Below are positions 1 to 13,649 of a stretch of DNA of 64,000 nt, piece after piece. The position numbers were made by a program, and so were the translations under genes. The notes under the pieces are model-generated. The model did not search any database. It was not told where the DNA came from and worked only from the letters and a program-made list of their open reading frames with translations. How positions within the stretch are numbered: position 1 is the first letter of the stretch; every line of letters begins with the position of its first letter. Source of the stretch: Burhinus oedicnemus (Eukaryota; Chordata; Aves; Charadriiformes; Burhinidae). The DNA is taken from NCBI GenBank assembly GCA_008921705.1, contig VFFE01006670.1, positions 324,965 through 388,964 on the forward strand, in the 5' to 3' direction.

Positions 1-1547
1 ATCCCTGAGCCATATGTGCTCTGAGTGCCACTCTAATGTGTTTTATAAAGGCACAGCTGTCTTGGTGACTTATTTAAAATGGGATTTTGAAGTAGTGTTC
101 TTGCCATTTAATGTCCTCATTCAGGGTTACACAAGGTTTATCAAATAATAAATAACATTTAGAACATTCATTTTAGCATAACAATGGGTTTGCTAGTTAT
201 AAGGAACTGGACGGTACAATAAAGCTGTGTTTGGTAAATAAGCAATAATGTAGAAAGCAAGCGATAGCATAATTAGAAATTAATGACGGTGCGGGAAGCT
301 ACAGATACCTTCCTCGCGTTCTGCTAACGCTCCAGACTAGGCAGAGCTCGTCTTGGCAGCCTCTGCTATAAAATATGCCATCAAACCTTGTCATAATACT
401 GGCAGGCACGTTGTCCTCCCACCGCCTGGGCCTCCCCCCAGTCTCCACTGAATTGCGGCAAAATGTCAACAGTTGATAAAATAAACCTGGGTGAGGGGCA
501 GATCGGTGCTGTGCGAGCGCGGGGGGTCCCCTTCCCCGCTGGGGGCTGCCGAGCCAGAACGCAGTGACTCTGCAGTCCTGAAGTGGCCATGGAGCCCCAG
601 GCAGCGTGAGGGTAATTAGGTGCTGCTAACGAAGGCACAGGTCATCCTGCACTCGTTCTTGCACTTTCCTCCCTGGTAGGAAGCTGCAAAACAGGACCAA
701 TGTGGACTTTCACCCACGTGGTTTTCCCCTTCATCAGTGGGTTTGGTAGAGATGCTCCGTCAGTAGCAGTGAAGCAACAGCGTGTGATTCCTTGGGCATG
801 ACGTATTCTCATGTTGGTTGGTCCCTAACCTACAAGGATGTGTGAATGTGAAGAAGTTTCCAGCAATTTGTTTGTCCCTGAAGCTCGTAAGGTGCAGCGG
901 GTTGCTCATGGTCACCACAGCCGCTGTCTCAGCCCTGGGTTTGCTCCAGAAGGAGACCATGCACGTGTCTGAGTGATGCCTTGGGATGATCCATCTCTTG
1001 AGTCTTGTCATAGTAAAGACTGCACAGCAGTGGTGGAGGAGAAATTAGAGCCCGCCATGAGGTTATTCTTCGTGCAATTTCCACTCAAGTCCCCTCATGA
1101 ACTTTTGTGTTTCTTAGGAGTCTGACCCGTCTTTGCATATGAAGAAACCTCTGTTTGTTTTAAATTCGATGAGACGTGTCTCAAGGTCTTCATAATCTAT
1201 TGATTTTGGCTATTGACTGGCTTGATCTATTGGTCACAGGAACAGATGATGGTCAGAGGATGGTCAGTGTTAGAGAAAATCACTGATAAAAGTAGAAGGG
1301 TTTAAAAAAGGGGAATGCTGTTCCCCTGATGTGGAGAGCTCTCATGCTCCTGAATTTCCAGCAGTCTTGTGCTCCTTGGGCTTCACTCTCTTGCTTCTGT
1401 ACAGCATCCTGGTTTCTTCCGATCTGCCAGTAAGCTGTGGTTTTGAAGTCTAGACACAACCACAACAGGGGCAAAGTGCACCTTACAGTAAAAAACTGAT
1501 GATGCCCCAATCCCTTTACAATGATACATTGCAAATATTGCTAGAAC

Positions 1548-1568
1548 ATATATATATATATATATATA
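1548..1568. repeat. (AT)n microsatellite
   Basis: A pure alternating AT tract of 21 nt inside intronic sequence. Likely polymorphic in length; no function inferred. Confidence 0.95.
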
Positions 1569-3604
1569 AGGCCCATAGTCAAGAGAAGTGAGAGCTTTAT
1601 ATGGACTCAAAGTTGAAAGAGAGGGTTAAACGGAGTTTGGCAGTGCGGTGGAAGCTGGGAGTGCGCGCTGCAGCAGGCACCCATGCTAAGATACAGATTT
1701 TCCTCTTTCCCCGCTGTTCTTCGAGTAACACTGTATAATTTCATATGTTGTGCTGGAGAATAAAAAATAGAGAGAAAGACATTGATAGATATTAAATGCC
1801 TTTCTCAGCAGACGATTCAGGAAGAATCTCATGTGCTGTTTTAGAGTGAACAATAGGGTGTTACATGTCATTTATTATAATCAGCAGCTAATGGAAACCC
1901 TTCCAGGCAGGATTTTGGAGGTGAGCACAACTACAGCTGATGATCCAGGCTTGTGAATTTTGCATGAACTCCTATGTGACAGGGAAATTTTTGAAAGGTG
2001 CAGTCAGGAAGCGATTCCTGGAACTTAGTCATAGCAACAGAAGCTTCTGTTGCTGGCAGAGGGTCAGCTGTAGTGCTTAAATAAAATAATAATAAAAAAA
2101 TCCCTTGGTATTACAGGCAGAACGAATATCATCTTCAGCCCTCGGTCTCAAAGGACTCCTAAGCTGTTAACAGTACGATGTTTGAAAAACAGCCACCAAG
2201 CATCACAGAGTGAAAAGCTAATGTAACTGAGCGGTTCCTAGACCAAAATGGATAGTCTCTGTTTCTTTTGCATTTGAAAAAAGAAAAATCATCTTAGATA
2301 GTTGAAGATATCTGTCAGGTGACACAGAGCACCTCGTAGGGACCAAAAACTCTGAATTTGTCACGGTGGTTGAATTCTGTGTGGACATTTCACCAAGGAA
2401 CTGAGGTTCCTGAATAGATTTAGGTTTAGGGGCAAAGGAGGAGGAGATCCTTGGGTGCATCGGAGCAGTGGTCGGAATAGCAGGCACTGTGGCCGGCAGC
2501 CTGAGGGCTAGGCACAGCATCCACCAATCCTCCAAGGTCTTGCAGGTGACCGCAGCCAGCTATGCTCTCAGGTCAGTCTGAGCAGTAATCTTTCCTTCTC
2601 TTTCCCAAGTCTTTCCCTGGTTTTACGGGGTCTGAATCAGCTTAGAGATTGGTTTTGACCCAGTGGTAAAGAGCATCTGTATTAAGCAGCACACCTGACT
2701 GTAGCCCTCCGTCTGCGAGGTGTGTGATCAAAATGTGCGTGAGGACCTTCAAACAGAGCTCCGATTTCTTTTGTGGTGAAGAAGTCCATAAGCAGGGAAA
2801 CATTTAAAAAACAATAATAAAAACCTAATCAATGCAGGAGAGCGGGCTGGGGCTGGAGGCAGCACAACTCCCGCCCATGGTGCAGCTGCCCGGGGGCTGG
2901 GGAGGTGGTGGGTACCCGGGGGCTGGCAGAGAGAGCGGAGCAGCAGGACGATGTGTATCCTACTGAGAAACAGCATTTCCTGCTGCATCTTGATCCAATT
3001 TTACATATAGGAAACATTGATACCAAAAGGAACTCTGATAGAAGGTTGGGACATGGGTGTTTCTTGGCGCTGAAAGGCCATGATGCCCACCAGTGGGGCT
3101 GAAGGAAATGTAGACCCAAGATCCCAGAAATGCTCCCTGTGTGCTGGAGGGTAAAGGAGAGGGAGTAACTGGGGCTGCTTCAGAGCACTGTGGGGCACAG
3201 CTGAGGTCCAGTCGGACTAAATAACACTGAAGGGGATGTGCTGGCCTGCATGATGATTCCTGTGACATGAGGATTCATGGGCTGGCTGTCCAGCAATGCT
3301 GATGAGCTTGTAAAGCCAACAGATCATAAAATAGCAGCAAAATATAGAGGAAGGTGGTGTGTGGTATCCTTTAGCCAACAAAGTGTCACTTTATCAAAGA
3401 TTTCCCACTGTGCTCAACACTGCTGTAAAGGGACTACACGTGGTCTACGCAGAGCTGCTGCCTTTGATGGTCAGCGCGGCCCAGGGCAAGGTGGACACCT
3501 ACACGTGGGGGAACCTGGGGCAGCTCTGGAGGGAGTAGGTCACTGTGGAAGCATAGCTGCCACGTTAATCCAGTGCTTATGTCTGCCCCTGACGGTGCCC
3601 CTCC

Positions 3605-3646
3605 GGTGCTGGGTTGTCCTGGGAGGGTGCTGGGTTGTCCTGGAGT
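3605..3646. repeat. Two-copy 21-bp tandem repeat
   Basis: The unit GGTGCTGGGTTGTCCTGG with short filler occurs twice in direct tandem, with period 21 and almost no divergence. This suggests a recent local duplication. Confidence 0.8.
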
Positions 3647-4011
3647 GGTGGCTGTCACTTCAGACAAAGGCAATCCCGGAGCTTTTATGCACAAGCTGTT
3701 TCTGCCTTCAGATCCTCCAGCTCCTCGCACTGTGCTAATTGCTCGCCGCTTGTCTCCCGAATTACCCGCTGTGACACAGTGTGATTGGGAGCCAGGTCTT
3801 TACATGCTAACAATTGATGCTGAGCTCTGATAATGCGATAGCATCGCTATCGGTTAGCTGTGACGAGCAAGACTCTCTGCCGCGTCCTGTTGGGGGGTTT
3901 GGTTTTGGCTCCTGCAGAGGTTGGTTTGCTTCTGTAATGGACCTCTGGGGAGTGGCTTTGGAAAATTGTGTTTATTTGTGGAAACGTAGCACCACAGGCT
4001 GCAGGAATATT

Positions 4012-4027
4012 AAAAAAAAAAAAAAAA
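4012..4027. repeat. Poly(A) homopolymer
   Basis: An A16 tract. No retrocopy body was recognised upstream, so it is annotated only as a homopolymer. Confidence 0.9.
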
Positions 4028-5259
4028 GCCGGCCTGTTGCTCTTGGGATTTCCTTTCCCAACTGATTGATTGCTTCTTCTCCTCTTGTCGGAGCCCCAGC
4101 CCGAGCGGTGTTTGGGTCTGCCACCACAAGAGAGTTGTTAACTGAGGAGCCACTTACTTCCAGCAGGAAAGCATTATTTTCCACTTCAGGGTTTGGATGA
4201 AGGCCTGTGCAGAAAGGAAGACCCCTCCATGGCCTTGGCTGGCTGCAGAACAAGCCCTTCACTCCGTGTCGGCTCTTGGACTGCCCTGGGCATGTGTGGG
4301 GTTGGGCTTCACTCCAGCCCCACGGTGGCCTGACCCCCTCAGCAGAGCATCCCAGGGCTCTACAGGTACTGGAGGACGATGAGGGTTACGCATCCCGAGT
4401 GTCGCCATCCAGCTCCTCACGCTCAGAGTCAGGCGTTCCCTCCGGCCTCTCCTCACCTGTGCGGTTGGGCAGAGCTGTGGACCCAAACTGGTGTCCAGCA
4501 GTGCTGGGGCAGCTTGCCAGCCAGCGTGAAGTGGTACCCAACCCCACACTGCTCTAGCAAAGTGGTGGGACCTCATGGAGAGTCAACCCATGAGAATGGG
4601 CTGGCTTGGCGCCTGCGCATGATGGATCGGTTGTGTTAACTCTTAGGCTTCTGCTCCAGGATTTGTTCAGCAGATCCCTGGGCATCTGCCATCTTGAAGC
4701 TGGAGCAGCTCAGAGTGGGTGCAGCCAGGAGGCATCTAGGAAGGGAAGAGTGGTGCCATGGGTAACCCGGGCAGGGAACCCAGGAGGGGAGGATGCACCA
4801 TGGGTGCCTGGGAGAGGGGAGTGTGCTGATGGCGGTGACCAGGGCGGAGGCGAGTGTGCAGTGGGGCTACCACGGGCAGGGAGCGTGTGTTGCAGGTACC
4901 CAGGGAAGGCAGTGTGCATGCCACCAGCCCTGTCTGGTTCTGCTCCTCTAGGGAAGGCTTGGGTCTTTCCCTACCCGGTGATGCAGCAGGTCAGGCTGGT
5001 CTGAACTACGATGGGAACCAAAAATCAGAGACAGTTAGGGAAGCGCTATGGGGTGTGCTCTGGCACAGGACCCAGCTGAAGGACACTATCACAGAAGCCT
5101 TAGCTCCTGCCGGCAGGGTGAAAGGTGGCAGAGCTGACCCAGAGCTCTGCATTTGGCCCATGCACCCATCCCCTGTATCACGGTTCTGCCAAGGACCGTG
5201 CTGAGTGTCGCTCATCGGTGACACCGCTTTCGTGATCAGCAGCCTCTGAGCAAGCCTGA

Positions 5260-6060
5260 ATTAAATTGATCTCAAACTAGGAAATCCATCAGCAGCCATC
5301 AAAAGTGTCTGAGCTGATGCTGTGTAGCTCAGGTCTATACATCTGTGTACACTGTAAAGGACAAAATATGACTTGGCTTTTATTACTTTAATTAAAACAT
5401 GAGTGAAGAGTATGAGATTCATATTAAATTGTATTTTCCTGGCTGCTGTATGAAGGAGCTAACTGATCTGATTACCATGAAGATTACAAACTATCAAAGT
5501 GAAAAAGAGCTTTTTGCAAGTATTTCATATTAAACCTTCAAACATAACACTTTAAGAATAATTATAGTTGTATTACTGGAAAATGATTCATGAATTCTGA
5601 ATAAATATAAGACCCTTAAAGGGAAATGTTCCAAGACCACAGTTTTCGTTCCAATCTGATGAAATTTAGTATCATTTTGCAGCTGTAGAATAAAATTTAA
5701 AAAAATATGTACATAGACTGTATTGAGTATATGTCAGACTAAACTAATGAGATTTTTTTCATCAACTCTAAGCACGCACACAGACAAATGGAATAGCTGT
5801 TCTCATTTTCCGTAATAGAAAGCACTGAAAGAGAAGGCAGAAAGGATCTTACTGCTCACAAGTCTTTATTCTACCCTTGATTGTTAAATAATATATTTTA
5901 AGTTCTCATATCTCGACTGCAGAATGTTTGAACTGACATTAATGAGTATATAAGAGAAAAGAGTGAGCTTAAAAAAAAAAATGAGGAAGGGCTAGGATTG
6001 GGAATTTTATTAGTATTCCCAGTGGGCTGTAATAAAGATACTTTTCACACAATACAGTGA
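5260..6060. promoter_or_regulatory. Candidate conserved non-coding element
   Basis: About 800 bp of AT-rich unique DNA with homeodomain cores (TTTAATTAAAAC, AATAATTATAG) and no repeats. It is sharply different from the GC-rich flanks at 4.7-5.2 and 6.3-6.6 kb. The enhancer role is inferred from composition only. Confidence 0.35.
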
Positions 6061-6269
6061 ATGTTTACAGCAGACAATTTAGTTTCCTTCCAACAATTAT
6101 GAGAGAAATTGAATCTCAGGAAATGTTAGTTTTCTCTAAAATTAGACATAACAATAAAGATACCCCTGAAAGTTTATTAAGGAGGGAAGGGGGGAAAAAA
6201 AAAAAAAAGCCATCAGTCTCTGGAAGACAATTTAGCCAATTTATTTTAAGAATTCCAGATGACTTCTAA

Positions 6270-9200
6270 ACAAAACCAGACACCTACGTGGTGCTGCGGG
6301 CTCGTGTACCCCACGCTGGGCTTGAAGCTGCAGGCTGCTTTTCTCTCGAGGAGCTTTTTTTTTTTTCCCAGGCTCTAGCAATTCCTAGTGCATTCTGGAA
6401 GCAAATAACCCAAAAGGTGCTTGTTTCCACCCCGGACCCGGCTGGAGGAGGATGCTCATCACTTCTGCAGGCAGATGGGGCACAAGGCAGTAGCAGGTCG
6501 TGCTCTTCTGCGTGTGGGTCAGGATGCTCCGAGCCTGGGAGCCCGCACTGGTATCAAAGGGAAGATGCGTGGTCCTCTCCTGCCACCCCTCATCCCAGGG
6601 CGGGTTTCCCTGCACTGAACACACAGAAGGGAAACATCGTCATTTACATGAAAAGTAGCAAAGCTGTAGGAGCCCCGTTTTGTGAAATCAGCAGGATGTT
6701 TGCTCACCCGCGTGTTGGCAAGTTGAGAGCTGTGTGTTTTTGCATGAATATTTGCATGCCTCCTTGCAGGTGCGGTTAACGTTGATGCTCGTGCGAGTGC
6801 GCTGTTTCCTCCAAGCCCCTGCACAAGCGCAGAGCTCTGCGGGCAGCCACGCGTGGGTCTCCACGCGCAAAGGACTAGTTAGCAAAACACTGTGAGCTCA
6901 GGCCTTCAAGTTTTTCCCGAGAAAATTGGTCGTGAAATGTCAAGAGAGGAGCTGCAGGGAGAGGATGGAAATTATTGGGCACTTGACTGCAACTTCAGGA
7001 GTGAATTTATCATGCTCACACAGAGATGCTTGGGATCAAAAAGGGAAAGCCACTCTGTAAAATGCAGAAAACTCTGAAGCTCTTTGCGCAGCTCGTGCTA
7101 TGGTGTTTAATTTTTGAAACACTGCGATTTGAACCTGCAGTGTGATATTTCTGCCTGCCCTGGTTTCCAGACTTCTTCATCGAGGGTTGCTGCAACGTCC
7201 GTGTTAGAGACACCAGCTCTTTTCTACTTCGGTGCTTTTTCTTCTGTCTGGGTGATCCTTGATTGCCAAATTCTGCCTCGCTTTGTTCCAGTCTGGAAAG
7301 AGATCCCTGTTATTTGATATCAAGGGTAGGGGTGGGAGGAGAAATAGTGAAAGCCAACGCAGCTTAGCTTGCACCCAAGCTTCTCTAGTAATCTTCCTCC
7401 AAAGGATCTGTCCCGTTTTGATCTTATTAGGGACCAGACTGGGACGATGCTCTTTGGTAACACCAAGCAGGACTCTTGAGGTCCCTGGTTTGGTACCAGT
7501 ATTGGCAATAGAAGCACTCGGCTCTGAGTTGTCACAGGTTTGCGAAAATATCTAAGCTTTGTATGGGCTTGGATTTGAAAGACGGCAGCTGCAGCCCTTG
7601 AGTACACTGGGTAAATGTGAATTTTTACCACAGGGTCGATGTTTTGGCTTTGTTTCCTGCAGCCCTGTTGTGCTCAGAGCCTCCCCCGCCTCTCCATTTG
7701 CGTCTCTCTCATTCTGGCTCTTCCACCTCTGCCCGTTTCCCTTGGAACAATTCAGGCTCTACCTGGCATGTTGTAAACTAGTAAAAATAATAGAAAAGGC
7801 TCTACAGCTGCTTAATGAATGAAGTGTTTCAGTTGTTTTGGCCTCCGGATAGCTGGGGCAGGGTTTTTTTGGATGCAGCTAATGGAGTGCCTCCTGCCTC
7901 ATGCCTTGTGTGTTGGGTTGGGTCCCTCGTGGTCATGCAATGAAGGTCATGCTGGTGTTGGTGTGAGCCCTCTTGCACCTTCATCTTCTCTGCAAAGCTC
8001 TTCCCTGTGTCAACAGATGCTGCCCGTTATCTCTAGAGCTGCCAGTGCCTATGACGGTCCTGTCTCACCACCGGCATTGGAGGTGATCACTGCTACAGGC
8101 TCCTGGCTGTGACCAGCAGCTTGGTGTCCCGGCTGTCCTTCTAGATGGAGAGTTGTCATTACTTTAGGGAAATGTTGCTATTTTGATTGTTTATTTGATG
8201 AGTTTCCTTTTTGCCTTCCTCCTGAAAGGATGATGCCTACTCTAGCTGTTCATTTGGTCCAGGTTGCTCAATGCATTAGAAGGTATTTGATGAGTAACTG
8301 TGATTTAGGACATAGATGAGCCCCTCACAGCAGTGTGTGTGTTCCTGGCTTTTTTTAGATACCATACATAAGCCTGTTTTTATTAAAGAAAAAAAATTGT
8401 TAAAATTGTTAAAGATAAAATCTGTTTGTTTCCCAAAATTCACATATTGGTGGCTTAAGGCTGATATTTTCACACCTACGCTAGGGATTGGGATACTTGG
8501 CCATACACCATGTTACAGTTCTCACAATTTTGTCATGAGTCTCTTGGTGCTTCATGCTTTCCCTCACAGCCCACCACCTTTGTGCTCTTGTGACATGGCA
8601 GCCTCTGCTTTGGGTAAGTGCGTAAATGAATAAAATTCTTGCAGTCGTGGTTGTGGAGGGGCAGAAGGCTTGTAATTGTGGCGTTCAGAAGCTCAGTAAA
8701 TGCAAAGGAGGTAGAGAGAGATCCCAGGTGATTATCTTGACATCTCGTGGACTGGCACATTGATGAGTTTTGCATATTTAGGGTCTGCAAGGAGGGAGGC
8801 ATCTCAATCCCATAGTTAATCTTTAATATCTTCTCTGACCCAGCAAAACCAGGTCATGCCTAGCTGCAGGCAGGCGCCTGCCCTGGCTTCGGAGGCAGCG
8901 CCTGCCCAAACTCAGTCGCTGCGGTTGAGATCAGGTAGATGCTCTTGCTGTCTCATCTCCGGGTTTGCTTTGGCAAAGCTTACTCGGAGGTATCTGGCTT
9001 TGGCACTTCTCCTGCATGCGGGAGCCAGATCCTGGGGCTGAGGGTCTTTGGGATAACGTGGGAGGCTGATTTATTGTGCTGGTGATTTCAGTTAATTTCC
9101 TTTTCCCATTTCGGCAACTTCCTGGCAATCTGAAATGTTTTGCAGTGGATAGTCGGGTAAAGGATTTCAAGCTCCTTTTGGGGATAAAGAGGAGAGAGGG

Positions 9201-11230
9201 GAGGGAAGAAGGTGGCATTTTACAAAGCATTGATATGTTCTTAATTTTAATAAAGTGGAAAAAAAAAATTGTAAGGAGCACCTTAGCCGCTAAGGCGACA
9301 GGCGCTTAGGAAGCACTGAATAAATACATAAAACATATTTGCTGAAGGCATTTGTCATTGGAAGTTTAAACATTAAACATGCCTGCTTCGTCTGATACTG
9401 TAATAAAGCAGAGATGTTCAAAGAGCCATTAGTGGTGCTCTGACTATGGCTTTACATCTTCACTATATATACGCCAAGGAAGCCGCATTGTGTCAGCGAT
9501 GCCTCAGTGAGTTTTGCCCCCAGAAGGGAAAGTAAGTGAATTCTGGGAGGGATTTCAGTGTGTCTTGGACTTTTTTTGTCGTGCGTTTCCCCTTTCATAT
9601 TGATCGATGGGGATGTTTTGGTATTGTTCCCTTGTAAAGTGCTGGGGCAGGTCCACGGGAGGCAGCAGCTCTGCTATTGTCCCGGTATCCCCGGGCTTCA
9701 TAAAAGCTGGCTCAGGGCCTGGCGAGACAAGTAAACAGGTTTGTGTATTTAGTTTTTTAAATTACACGATAAGGAGGAACACAGATACTCAATCCATTAA
9801 GAAATAACTAGGTGGGTGATTCACTACCATTTGTGTAAATGGCACTAACTCTGGTCTGCCTGCACAATTTATTAATACTTCACGGGAGGAAAAAAAAATT
9901 ATTTTAATCTCATAATGGATGATGAGCTGTGAAATTGCTTCTGCAGCAGCTGGGCACCCTGGGGGAGGTGCTAGATTGCACCACATTATGCAGGCTCTCC
10001 CCACATCTCTGCCTTCCCCGTGCTAATCAGACACGTCAAATCTGGGCGATGGGGAGGGGGGATGCCACTGCTTCTGTTGGATTTTATTACTTTTTTTTTT
10101 TTCTTTTTTAATATATGTAGTCTTCTTGTCGATTTGCTTTGGGGTCCCAGGTCTGACTTTGGAAGCGTGCAGCCTGAGCGCCTTTGTGCTGGGCGATGCT
10201 TTGGGCTTCAAAGGTCCTGGCCTGATCCCTGCCGCCACTGGCCACGCTGGCCCGACTCACAACATGAAATAACTAGAAATTGAGCAAATGTACCGGGGCT
10301 GACCCAACTTGTGATTTCATCTGGCTGCTACCCTCACTTTGTAGGCGAGAATACCAAGAGCGGTCCCCGTTGAACAGCAGCTTTGCTCTGTCTTCTTAGG
10401 CTTGGACCGGGGTGGTGGTCAGTACCGACCCTCCGAGCACTGTGAAGGTTCGTTTGTGTGCTTTTTTCGTTTGTGTCCCCTTTAGGGACAGCCTGGGGTG
10501 ACGCCCTGCGGTTGTGTACGGGGAGGCAGCGCGCACGTGGAGTGATGAGAGCAAAGCAGGCATAGTGTAGGACCACTTGGGAGAAAAATGGCAGGTTGCC
10601 CCGTAGGCTCTAGCAAGGGATTTGCGGTGTTTGCCTCTGCCCCTGTGCTGGTGGTGTACTCCCAGCCGTAGGCGCGTGGCTCGGCACCTTGCAGACACCG
10701 GTGCTGGTGGCTGCAGGGTGCTCTGGGGTGGGAGGACCGCACAGGGCTTCATTTGAAAATTTGTCTTTGCTGATGGGAGAGGAAAAAAAAAAAAAAATCG
10801 GGGCACATCTGTGAGAAAAAAGAGTTGATTCGAGATGGGTTGTGTTGCCATTACGGCTTTGCTGGAGGATCTTGCTGCAGACCTCGAGGTGAGGCAGTGT
10901 TTGCCACCATCCCCGCGGCACAGACCATGGCTCTGCTGGCCATGTGTGGTGGGCTGGGACATATCCTTTGAGATAAAACGCTGAAAAACTTGTGACAAAG
11001 CATCCCTGCAAAGTGTGCCACAAAAGCTTCTTTTAATCCCTTAACCCCACACCTACTGTTTTGAGCGTAAGGGAAATAGTCTTTAAGACAAAAACCGAAA
11101 GGAGGCAAATCTGGTAGAGTGTATGTAGTTTCCTTCCCACTCTGGGTCCTTCTTGCTCGACTGAAGCCAGGTTGAACTAATTTCTTAGAGTGCTTTTTAG
11201 TAATTTTTCCTTGCATGTACTCCATTACTG
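6270..11230. other. Intronic unique sequence, no gene seen
   Basis: Mixed GC content, with homopolymer runs at about 10091-10112 (T-rich) and 10783-10797 (A15). The 200-codon minus frame at 10396-10998 reads through the A/T run as poly-Phe and is judged spurious. Confidence 0.6.
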
Positions 11231-11239
11231 TTTTCAGGC

Positions 11240-11470
11240 TGCCTTATCTCTTGACCTGCTTACAGTGCATTATACATCTTCATATAATGTACCCTTGGCT
11301 CAACACAAAATACCAAATCCGTACGGTCCAACAATGAATTTCTGCGAAGGGCACTGATCTTATTATGCAAGTTATGCCAGGAGACAAAAAAGGCAATTAT
11401 GTAAAACCTGTACTCCTCAAATAATTCCCAGAAATGCATGATATTCTTGAGCAGAATATTATCATATTCC
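11240..11470. promoter_or_regulatory. Candidate conserved non-coding element
   Basis: AT-rich unique block containing GCCTTATCTC (a GATA-type core), TTATTATGCAAGTTATGCC and several TAAT-like cores. No open frame of note and no repeat. Low-confidence regulatory candidate. Confidence 0.3.
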
Positions 11471-12889
11471 TTGTATCTGGTTCCAGGCGAGATACTAGGA
11501 AAGAAAAGAAAAGGGGTTGTATTAGTCTGGACCAGTCAGTCTAATTTTAGATCCCCATCAGCTCCTCTCTCGCTGGATGTACGATCCCTTCAATATATTT
11601 TAAAAACAGGGAAAAATCATTTTAAACAATTTTAAGGAGGCTGATTGCGAGACAGATGACAGAGGGTACGCTTTGCCTACGTGGAGTGGAGCGTGCACAT
11701 CTCCGAGCTTTCCCTGGAGCACTCCACGTTTGCTTTGAAAAAAACAGGAAAGAATAGCCACAAAAGCACATAGTGGAATGAAACAGTTCTCTCGCCAGTG
11801 TGGATAGGTAACTAAAACATAGGTGAAGCTAGATGTTTCTACGGGTGATGCAGGAGCAGCTACACACACATCAAACACGTCTTGCAGTCCAGGCCCTGCT
11901 TATGAAGATACAACAAGGAGTTTTCAGGAGCTCCGGGTATTATCGACGCTTGCATAAGCCAATATCGAATGCTTCTGAAAATGCTGTCAGCAGACTTGGA
12001 GCCTTAATATCCCGTCTGCTTGTTTGGAAGTTGAAGGTCTTTGTTACAGGGACGTGGTGTTGCCGTACAGAGTTCAGCCTCCAGAGCTGGAGATGGGGGG
12101 GTTCCAGATGTAGCACCTCCATCTGTGCCGTAACGTGAATACCCCAGCACGGGGCAGGGGAAGGCGATGCCTGGACATGCTCCATCTTGTGAAAATGGCA
12201 TTTCAGAGAAGTGACAATGGCAGATCTGCAAAGCGGTAGTTTTGGGCATATTTTGTAAGGAGCCTGGGGAACTCCCCGCCACTAGATGCCGATGTCAAGA
12301 ACATAATAGAGATGCAAGGAGGTGGAACGGGAAGCAGATGAGGTAGGTGAAAGGGAGAGGTGGACTGTGCTCTGAGAAGCTTCCATAATTGGTCACTAGG
12401 GATTTTTATATCTCCCCCCAAAATGCTGGCTCATATTGGCTAATTTTTAGGTCAGCAGGTTTGACCAGATGAACTGCTGGTCTGATTGCTTACGTAGGTC
12501 TTGAGTTCTTGGGAGGACAGTATGGGGTCGTGGGTTTCCATTCCTCCCTGCGAGGGGTTGTGAGAGCTTTTGTCCCCAGGATGTACTCGATGACATGAGA
12601 CGGTGGATCTGGAGGGATGGTTGTCCCAGCAGGTTCAAGCGGAACATGCTGTGGCTCCGACAGTCCTTCCCTGCACTGGCTTCACAAGGCGATTGCTGCC
12701 TTGCAGTGAAAGGAGGAGAGGCTGAGGTATCAGAGGTGGATTACATTTTTCTTTCTCTTTGTTCCTGGGGGTAACTACTTCCAAAACTCATTTTCGTCTG
12801 TGTCCCTGGGGAATTAGAGGTCTGTGTCTCTCTCTTCCCTCAGAAGGATAAACACAGCATTACTAATCCTTTATATACCATTGCATGCT

Positions 12890-13640
12890 GCAATGCTGCT
12901 TCCATGCATGTATATCTGCCTTTATGGTAACTGTAACCTTTTCTTGAACCAGAGATTTTCCTGAACAAGAGCCCTTTGGGATCTGTGTGGGCTTTCCTGG
13001 ATACATATTTAATAAATACAATAATTTGACTGCAAGCCCATTACCTATCCCCTGTTTGTGCTATGGGATAGTCATTTCCATGCCTGCAAAAACACTAACT
13101 CACAGGGCAATCAAAGGAAGAATGACAACCAGGACAGAATTGGTATTTGTTGTGATAAACCGGTCCATCTTCAGCATCGTGCACCGTAACTTTATATATT
13201 GCCTGCAAATAATGGCCTCAAAAAGATATTAAATCTTTAGAAAAAATCGAGCCTAATTGTAACTATATTTTTGTTTTCCATTTTGGTTTATGTACAGTAT
13301 ATGACTTTTGCAGAGACATTTTTATTCCAGGAAAATGACAGGCCAACAAGAAGCCATAATTGCACTGATTTTTAGAAGTGCCTGCATTACTACAGATCTG
13401 ATGTACTGCAAGACATGAATCAGAAAAATTCTATTAAAAAATCTCTTGAATGGCTGACACAGGAGTATTATCCACGATGATTAATTTGACTTGGTCATTA
13501 TGAACACAGACAAGTCTGACAAAATTGCATTTCATTCCCCACTGAATTCATAAAATCACTATACACATAATAAGAAGTTATAGTTCTCTGCTATCCACTA
13601 TTCTTGACAGGATTCCAGTTCTGGATAAGATACTGATTAA
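12890..13640. promoter_or_regulatory. Candidate conserved non-coding element
   Basis: AT-rich unique DNA with GATTAATTTGAC, GCCATAATTGC and CATTATGAAC motifs, and no repeats. It ends near an A-rich stretch at about 13640. The length and composition fit a long conserved intronic element. Confidence 0.35.
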
Positions 13641-13649
13641 AAAAAAAAT

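Larger units (their letters stand above)
300..5250. other. Intronic unique sequence, no gene seen
   Basis: Mixed-composition intron DNA with the (AT)n tract, the 21-bp duplication and an A16 run. From 4.7 to 4.95 kb it is G-rich and loosely repetitive, with recurring GGGCAGGGA-like and CCATGGGT-like words, perhaps a decayed minisatellite. Open frames here have no recognisable content. Confidence 0.6.

Noticed and set aside
10396..10998. 200-codon minus-strand open frame
   Set aside because: It reads through an A15/T15 homopolymer as poly-Phe, overlaps several other long frames and has no domain.
12440..12660. GGTTTGACCAGATGAACTGC, resembling the CR1 GGACTAGATGATCTCC motif
   Set aside because: The resemblance is limited to a few bases and the flanking CR1 tail is absent.
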